From Escallonia rubra (Eukaryota; Streptophyta; Magnoliopsida; Escalloniales; Escalloniaceae): a stretch of DNA of 64,000 bases. The translations under genes were made by a program, and so were the position numbers. Shown one piece after another: positions 56,193 through 64,000 of this stretch. The notes under the pieces are model-generated. The model was not told where the DNA came from. It made no database searches and was given only the letters and a program-made list of their open reading frames with translations. The number at the start of each line of letters is the position of its first letter. Within the stretch, counting starts at the first letter, position 1. The stretch is from positions 868,001 to 932,000 of the forward strand of contig JAVXUO010001488.1 in assembly GCA_033065855.1 (NCBI GenBank), read 5' to 3'.

Positions 56193-57901
56193 TGGTTTTC
56201 TGACGTCCACTGTTGGACGACTGTAATTGGACAAAGCTTTCTTAAAGTGGAGAAATTTACTATTACGTACCAAGTGTCTGCATAAATATGAACGGATGCA
56301 AAATCGATGCCAAGAACCTGATGGTTCCTGATAAAATCAGTCCCAACTTGTTGAGCATATGTATTTGGGTTGAACTGAGTCTTGTTTGGCGTCGAGATAC
56401 CATAAAATCCTTCCAATCCGATCTCCACCAAGTGCTTTGGGTCAATTCTCTTCACATACACTGCCATTTCTTCTATCCACTCCTAAAGAGAGATACTATC
56501 ATATAACTTCTTCAGAACACGACTGCAAAGTAACAAAACTTATTCTTGGTACAAGCACTAGGCGTGTATACCTAGCACATTATACCATTTTTGGCACCTA
56601 TATGTATACCAAGAAGACGAAGACCAACCTGCAACTTATCCCCAGAAGGATCTGAATTACAACGTGGCTCGTTCATCAATTCCCAAGCAAAGATTGTCGG
56701 ATCATCCTTGTAAGTTATGTTGCTTACTGTATTTACTCGATTTAACACCGTCTTCATAGTCCAAACATTGGAAGGGATAGAATTAGGTTTCAGAGATGGA
56801 TTGGAGGTTAATAACATGAAAATGGTGATGTTACAATGAAGACACTTGCCTTAACGTGGGCCTTGTAATAGCTTCTAAGAGTCGGATGAGAGAAGAAGTC
56901 ATCATCAGAAGTCAAGTTCAGGCCAGCAGCTTCACCCCATTTGACGTATTGTGATTTTCCGCCATATGCATCCCAGTTATTTGTCAAGGACAATATGAGT
57001 CTGATCTTGTACTTCTTTGCTTCACTTACAACAAAATCCAATGCCTGTAACTCAAGACAAGGATCCACGATTTAAGTTTTACCACGAAATTTGCTTCAAA
57101 CTTGAGCACAAGCCGGTTAGCAAGAAAGACGTGGAAACGTTAATCAGGTAAACATGTTTTTTGAGAGTAGACAGGGTAACTGAGAACGGGGAGAAGGGTG
57201 AGGGGTGGGATGGGGCTGTGGGGGAGGTCTCCTTATGGAACTTGAGTTATGCTACTAAGGGCAATAAGATGTTAGTCAAAGTGGTTGCTTGCTGATAAGC
57301 ACAGTAATAAGCCAGAGGCACCAAGGAGTGACCTATATATACAAATTAAAAACAAGAAAACTGAGACAATAAAAGAGAGCACCTTGAAAACATCTTCATC
57401 ATAAACAGATGGCGATTTCTGAAGAGCACGATACTGGCCATCGTTAAAAGCCCATGTCCGACATACCGTTAGACCTACAGAAGAAGCCTGCAAGAACACC
57501 TCACTGACCTTTCCTCTTGTAGACTGATCAGCAGCAAATACCATCAACCAGTATGTGTTGAACCCATTAACATAAAATGTTTGGTCGTTAATCACGAATT
57601 GGTTTCCTTTTTTCTGAACCAGAGTCCAAGCATCATCTTCCATGTCACCCACTTCAGAAATCCTGCACGCGGATGCATATATAACAGAACAAAACACAGA
57701 GAAACATATCTAAAAGTAATAAGTAACAGATTTTTTATGATACCAATGACTTGTGCTAGAATGTGTTAAATGGTTATCTGACCTTTCCATCATAAGTTCA
57801 GAACTCTCAAGTAGGTCCGACTTTGAATTTGTGACAAGAATCATAACAATAACCACCAGTAAAGTGGGCTTGACTTTAAGTACTCTCTCTAATGTGTCCA
57901 T
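55679..57901 (-). CDS. MAN: Mannan endo-1,4-beta-mannosidase (GH5)
   Basis: Cuts beta-1,4 links in mannan chains of the cell wall. Six exons: 57901-57783, 57662-57383, 57044-56850, 56751-56629, 56482-56271, 56111-55679; 1362 nt, 453 residues. The N-terminus has a hydrophobic signal segment ([11 protein letters not shown]). GH5 landmarks: [20 protein letters not shown], the acid/base Glu226 in MNEPRC, HIYADTW, the nucleophile Glu346 in VVFAEFG, and [16 protein letters not shown]. Exon 3 ends with a GC donor (AAG|GCAAGT), matched by an acceptor ATGAAG before TVLNRVN. This junction alone joins AHVK to TVLN as in the family. The C-terminus ends PHQDEL, resembling an ER-retrieval signal, which is odd for a secreted wall enzyme. 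It is convergent with STN8. Confidence 0.92.
56148..56190. repeat. (GT)7(GA)14 microsatellite in mannanase intron 5
   Basis: A GT run (56148-56161) directly joins a GA run (56162-56190), in the intron between exons 5 and 6. A compound dinucleotide repeat of this size is likely to vary in length. Confidence 0.9.
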
Positions 57902-60515
57902 GTTTTGAATATGATAAGCACATTCTGAAAATTTTCAAAAACAGCTTATAAATACATGAATGCCAAAGGTCTTGGGATTTCCCCTGTTCCCATCAATACG
58001 CGTGAGAGAAGTGTTGAGGAGGATATCAATCTGCTACCTTCGAAGCAAAGATGATGTTTTCCTGAATTAGAGATACGGATGGACAAGGTGGTTGGTATAC
58101 TTTATCCCCCATCCCCATTAACATTCTCATCTTGGTAATTCAGGTTAAATGCTACTACTTTTTCGCAAACCTATACATATAACCGCAATGGCGGAGACTA
58201 GTTAATCTAGTTCTAGACTCTAAGAACCATAGCAATGGAAGCTCTGATAAGCAAAGTGTAATTTCCCTGCAATGTCTTAAACTGTGAATGTTTCTTCTTA
58301 AGCCTTAGTTCAAACGTCTTTATCAGTCCCCACCTTGTGTTAGAGTGAAAGGTGAGCCTTAAATTCATCGTGGGTGCATTTAATTAAGGTTGAAACTCGT
58401 GTACATCTCTCTTTTGACAGCCATAAATGAGTACCTAACGCGATGATAAATCGTTGGTAACATTTTTTGTCGTTCTATGACAATATACGAAATTAGAGTT
58501 GTCGTTTGATATGGGCAAAAGATCTTGCTTCCTCGTCAATGTAAGTGATAAATCATTGTTAACTTTCTGATTGTGGTTAAACTTTTTGATGGAAACTTGT
58601 AGGGAAAATGATCACATTCAGTAGCAGCACTGGTGGGGTTGCAAAACGATTGCAGCAACCATGGTTTCAAGGGAAAACTTCTAAAGAAAACTTCGTAAAA
58701 CATCCTCCTATTACATTAAACAGAGCTTGAGATCTTTAACATCTAATCCAATACTGATGTAGCAATGGAAAAAGAAAAATAGAAAGACGGAAACTGATGA
58801 AGGTGTCAGTCCGGGTACCTGAGAGGAGTGTCAATTAAGCACCATAGGCTGATCAAAAGCTGTAAGAAAATAAAAAATTGGAAAGGAGAAACAGGAGTCT
58901 CATAATTCACATCATTGATGGGGAAGAGTAAAGTTATTTGCAGAATTTGCAGATCATAAAAGTAAGGGGAAGGAGTAGTTTGGAAAGCAAATGATGTAGA
59001 GGCAAGAGCTTGACAACTCACAGAAGAAAAGCACAGATGGAAGGCGCCCAGGCCCCATGCCCCCCACCCATTTGAATTTACCTCCATCCTGCCTGACAAG
59101 AGAAAAATAACCCAATTCTCTCCAGTTCATAAATTTGTCTGTTTAACCTACTGAATGGGACTTGAAATGTAATATGTAAAATATCGTACTCGTAATATAT
59201 TCTCGTTTTTTGTTATTTCAGATTGTCGAGACTATTGATCTCCTTGACACAGTGATCCCTATCCTATTTGATTTTTGCTCTATGATGTCAAACTTCAAAT
59301 CCTTTTGTGTAGATAAAACTTCACATGAGCAACCAAAGGAAAACCACCTACTAGTTACTTTTAATTTTAGTGCCCGTACACGGGTTTATCAGGTTTGGGT
59401 ATAAAACGGTATTTTGACAAACCTTTGAATACCTTTTGTACAAGCTTGTATGTGTGTATATAATTTGTGAGTCTTGGATGCGTCATCACCTTTCATATAA
59501 TTGCGACTATAATATAAACTATGACGTAACTGCGACTGTTTATGCTTAATGTCACTCTTAATTACAAAAAAAAAAAAAACCTTTTACCAAAATTTCAAAC
59601 AATATTTTAATAACTACACATTGAAATTTTCAATTGGTATAGAAATCACAGTTAAAATAACTATTGGTTGGCAAGTCAAAATAAGGCAATGAGAACGAGT
59701 AAAGCCGGTGCCTAAACATTAATCTATTATTGGAAGGTGGGAATCAAAACTATTAATTAGTTGATTGCATTCCAGTAATCAATCGGATCAATTTTGTGAA
59801 TGGTGCTTACTTGGTAAGCATTTAAGAAAAAGCTTTCCAAATTTATTGATACATCACTCACTAGTCACTACCTAAACTCTGAATCACCCTTGACAAGATT
59901 GTAATGACTACCTCGATTCTGAGAGGTGCCATGTTTACCTCTAATTTGCTCGATCATTTTGTGAAACATAGGGTCTCAGATGCTTTAACCACCTCATCTT
60001 ATACGAATTATAAACTTTATCGAATATTTTGACCAACTTAACCGTAAATCTTGGCTCCGCGATCACATATGGTTCGTTTAAAATGGATACATCTACTTCG
60101 CTCAAAATATGGAGAAGCTCCGGCGAGGAGCAGGTTTTCTGGTTTGCCTTCCCAATTTATAGTCATGAAAACCTGTGGTCTTTCTTGGATATCAAATGTA
60201 AAGTTGAATCATCTCATTACCCAAACTATAGCCATTTTACGGTACATTTTGCTATTCATGACATGGCAGGCTGTGTACAAATTTAAGAGGCTGTGTACTT
60301 TTGGCATGTACTAGCCTTCATTTAATTTCGGTAATGCACTGCGAGCTCTTCTATGCTTTCTTAATGAAGTTCTACTCTAAATTAAATACAAAATCTTCAA
60401 ACTAGGGGGTGTGGGGGTGTTAGTTTCGATAGCACCTAGCAATTGAAACCATATGATCTACACCTAATAAATCTCAATTTAGTAGTACTTCATAATCTAA
60501 TATTCACTTCAAGAA
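57902..60515. other. 2.6-kb intergenic region
   Basis: Upstream sequence of the mannanase gene on one side and the 3' UTR of eIF2 beta on the other. No gene, tRNA or clear mobile element is seen. Open frames such as 58806-59099 (minus) lack homology and splice support. There is an A-run at 59566-59578. Confidence 0.5.
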
Positions 60516-63500
60516 TCATGTTCCAGCCTTTCGACGCCCAACCCTAGCAACAAAACCAGTCTTTATAGGAGCTACAGACCTCCCAGAACCACACTGCAAA
60601 GGAACGAAAGGAATACATCAACAAAGTAAGAATGAACACCAGTCACAACATCTTATCAAACAATAATTAAAGAAAGAAACCTGAATAGTATTAACAAAGA
60701 AGACGCCCATGAACTAACACATCATCACACACGGGGTTCTAAACACCAGAGAAGAGTGGGCAAAATCAGGCCAGGCAATCGCACATAACATTTGATGATA
60801 GACTGAAAATCTGCTTATTTGGGCCGGTGCAGGTTGTTAATCTTTTACCCGGGGAATGCTTATTTGAGCGGATGCAGGTTGCTTATTTGAAATTTGTTTA
60901 TCTTTTACCCGGGGATTGATGGGTTGTATCCAAATGGGATAATACTCTTTGGGGGGTGGGGGGGGGGGGGGGGGGTTTGAGGAAGGGATCTATCCAAACT
61001 GGATGAGATGAAAAAACGAGCTCCCGCTTCTTCTCTGCTCTCTTCCCCTCTTCTTCTCTTTCCATAGAAACCTACCACCGTCGTCCAACTCCGTCCTGCC
61101 ATCCAACATCGCCACCATCGATACACCTCCACATCACCGTCTGCCACCTCCATCACCTGCTGGTACCGTTCACAAGCTCCACCACCCTGCTGCCACTGTC
61201 CAAAAGCTCAACATCCACCCTCATCACATTCCACAACCTACACCTTCATACAGAATCCGCAATTAAACCCACCACCTCCACTCGCTCTCGATCTGCTTTT
61301 GTGATGATTCAGTTTCGTGAATGGTGACCATGGTAATAGGATTAAACCATATGCTCCCTTACCCGAATGAAAAACAAATCCTCTTTTATCTCATACTTTT
61401 AGCCTATCCTATCCAGTTTTGAAAACACAGCCTTTGGGTTAATGAAAAAGGCAGTGCAGTGTTTTTGTCAAAAAATTTCTCTTCGGAGTATTGTTATGGA
61501 GACTTCCCCCTTCTCAAATTGGGGTTTTCTATTTCATTCTAGTTTGTTAAATTCCATTATTTATGTTTGTGTGTAACAGTACATTAAACTCCTCAGAATA
61601 TGCTAAAAAATCTGAGCCTTGTTGCAATTTCTTCCAAAGGACATCTAGATGTCAACTTAAATCGAATAAAAGATTACCTGCTCACATCTGAGAAAGAAAA
61701 GGCGATTCTCTTTTGAAAGTATTGTGTCCGGACTTCTGCAGCCATTGCATATGACATATTCATCTGCATTACATCACATTCCAATAGCGGAAAGAACTGT
61801 AAGAAGTATGATAACTTAAGGCACCAACTTTTTAGAAGATTGAAAAGCATATATTCAGCACATCTAGTTACAGTCTTACAGACTATCACTTTGTGTCGTG
61901 TTGCAAGACAGAGAGGCCCAATTCATAGTAGTAATGGCATTTTCATTGCACACCAAGTATTATTACTATCAGTGTGGGTCAGGCAGAAATAATGGTGGAG
62001 GCAAATAGTAAAAGCGAGTGGAACACCTGTAGTTTGGTTTCGAGGCTATATATTTGTCTTTACCAGGGTAACTTGTGTGTGCTCAAAGATTTAACTGGTT
62101 TCAACTTCAGGATGGAATGACACGTACTCTCACTATCATTTTCTTTTTTCGGTAAATTAGCATGCTTTTACATTCGATTGGATTTTGAATAAACCCAAGC
62201 TTAAATATCGTATAAATGATTGTGTGGGTGCCACATAAGGTTATTGGTGGCAGCATTTAGAATGTTCTACAGAGTGCATTACATAGCATGACAGACAAAA
62301 TTGTTCTGCGGAGCCGCAGATGTGGCAGCCCCAGATTCATTCTTCCGGGAAAGCGGAACCTAACTAGACAACCTTAAGCCCAATATGCTTTTACGAATTG
62401 ACAGGTGGGAAGTGCCCATTTGCAACCATTAACATACAAAAGGCATATGGTATTTTTCCAATTCTCTCAGTGAAAGACAACTCAAGGGTTATGAATTTTC
62501 AGGCAACTCAAGCTGACCAACATATTTTTTGTAATGCTACAGAACAATGTACTTTGAAACAAATACTTTATGATCTTACTTATGTATCTCCGTAGAATCC
62601 CTTCAAAATTTTTAGGAGCAAATCTACCCTTCACAACCAATCTCTGTTGCCCATCTAAAGAACCGCTTGTGCCCATTTCAGCCAGTAAGAAATTCATTAC
62701 ATGCTCTGGCTGCCTATGCATCCTGAAAATGAAAATATAAAGAAATGAAACAGCAAGGATAAGAAAAGACTTAGTCCGTATATATCCGATGGAAGCCCAA
62801 AAAACCAGCAACTGGGAACAGGAAAAGTGCTACAACACATTAGAATAGAAAGAATGTGCTCGCTCAAAAGAAGGATGATAGAGACAACAAGATGACAGAA
62901 ATAGGGCGATGACATCAAGATGACAAAAAGTGGATAACAGACAGACGAAAAAGTGCAGAAGAATGCTCAATTGTAAAACACTAAATCTTCTGCTTTTCAG
63001 CAGCCCAAACAAAAGAGCAATGCAGGAACAACAAAATTTTACACACGTCTTGCAGAGATCCATAAAATTCACAAAGACTGTCTTTTTCGTGCCTTCTCGA
63101 AGAACTTGCGGTGGCCTCATGACTGTTCTACGTCTATCTCCAGCAAGTTCTGGGTTATTCTCCCGGAGGATATGGAACACTCTACCTAGGAGCTGCATTA
63201 TAAGCAGCTAGCCATTACAATCTTGTTAAGATGGGTAGCAATAGTCAAGAAGGTGCAGAAACACACCTCTTCGTATACATAGTCACGATTACTTCCTTCC
63301 CATGGATACTGGGGCTCCAGGACATGTCCTTCCCCTTCTTCATCCTCGCTTATGTGACCTAGAAATATATAGTCAAATAATACATCTTTATCATAATGGT
63401 TTGACAATTTCTAGTAAGATATGCTGCTATACATCCATTGGTAAAAGTAGGTCCCCAATAACAGGAGCAAGAGTTGTACCATCAATATCCTCGTCCGTAT

Positions 63501-64000
63501 GAACACCCCCATCACTCAAGGGATCTGTTTTGACCTACAAGGAAAAGAAAATTTGTATGGTGAAAATGTGTGTTTTATGCGATTAAGTGCGCAAGCTTCA
63601 TAACTTACTGGTTTCTTCTTCTTCTTTTTCAAACCAACAAAGGTGCTTTCTACTCCCTCTGAAACTGCAGAAAGCCAAATAAGTTCGATATTACAAGCAA
63701 TGCAATACGTTAAGTGGCAAACAAGTATTTCATAAGAAATTCAACACAGGCAGAGAGATATAGAGACGGTGAGTGAGAGAGAGAGAGAGAGCAAAGCTAA
63801 AAATGAACCAAAAGAGGTCCCCAGAAAACGTAGCATAAAAATTTGGGGTCTATACTTGATATGTTTTCTGTCCTCTCTGACAACTGATTGGCAGCATCAT
63901 CTCCAAGATCCTGGAGTACAACCTTCTTTTTCTTCTTCTTCTTAGAAGGATCAAATGGGACAATCTGCAATAGAGTAATTTGTCCGCAAACATAGAGCAC
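60516..64000 (-). CDS. eIF2beta: Translation initiation factor eIF2 subunit beta (5' end outside)
   Basis: Part of the eIF2 complex that brings initiator tRNA to the 40S subunit. Eight exons lie in the window: 63964-63856, 63664-63609, 63534-63480, 63358-63267, 63192-63047, 62722-62580, 61763-61678, 60593-60516, giving 254 residues. The first exon, coding perhaps 15 residues, is beyond 64000. Seen: lysine blocks PSKKKKKKK and LKKKKKKP (eIF5/eIF2B-contact K-boxes); the core [19 protein letters not shown] and [20 protein letters not shown]; a C2-C2 zinc finger, CNGC in exon 7 and CEQCG across exons 7-8; ending RVGRRKAGT. All junctions close in frame. Exon 3 is taken to end before GTACAACTC, because only this joins it in phase to GHISEDEE. 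Confidence 0.93.
60940..61440. mobile_element. Possible MITE in last eIF2 beta intron
   Basis: The left part has ATCTATCCAAACTGGATGAGAT and the right part, inverted, has TTTTCAAAACTGGATAGGAT, possible inverted ends around a CCACC-rich middle. A 16-G run (60958-60973 area) marks the left side. No target duplication was confirmed. Confidence 0.3.
60951..60974. repeat. Poly-G tract in eIF2 beta intron
   Basis: GGGGGGT followed by an unbroken G run of about 17. Read on the gene strand it is a poly-C tract. Confidence 0.9.

Overview
This is nuclear DNA from a flowering plant, most likely a woody core eudicot. The signs are spliced genes with plant-type introns, plastid-targeted nuclear genes, a plastid ndhF fragment sitting in an intron, and a heavy load of plant transposons. 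The species cannot be fixed from sequence alone; an asterid-like genome is only a guess from the ndhF fragment. Intron borders were placed by hand, using splice sites, reading-frame closure and remembered family alignments. Every multi-exon model below closes in frame.

Layout. 1-9.9 kb has no gene that I can support. It holds three tandem ~0.7-0.8 kb repeat units and two hAT-type non-autonomous elements, one with a perfect 8-bp target duplication. 9.97-17.7 kb (minus) is a seven-exon P4-ATPase lipid flippase of the ALA1 type. 19.5-20.05 kb is a LINE RNase H remnant. 20.6-21.5 kb (minus) is a three-exon small coiled-coil protein. 22.39-22.46 kb is a tRNA-Ile(AAT) gene. 23.0-28.6 kb (minus) is a seven-exon plastid-type PRC-barrel protein whose introns hold a Mutator-like MITE, an LTR-retrotransposon remnant and the ndhF fragment. 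28.8-43.7 kb is a transposon block. Its centre is a complete 9.1-kb gag-only LTR retrotransposon with a 5-bp target duplication and three tandem arrays inside each 2.4-kb LTR. A ~1.7-kb direct duplication flanks it.

From 44 kb the window is gene-rich: S6 kinase (46.76-49.55 kb, plus), STN8 thylakoid kinase (50.12-54.44 kb, plus), a GH5 endo-beta-mannanase (55.68-57.90 kb, minus) and eIF2 beta (60.5 kb to the right edge, minus, 5' end outside).

The genes are ordinary plant neighbours with no sign of an operon-like pathway. S6K and eIF2 beta both act in translation, STN8 and the PRC-barrel protein belong to the plastid, ALA1 to membranes and the mannanase to cell walls. The unusual material lies in transposon architecture, two GC-AG introns, an upstream ORF overlapping the ALA1 start, an expanded ALA1 N-terminus and a QDEL C-terminus on the mannanase.
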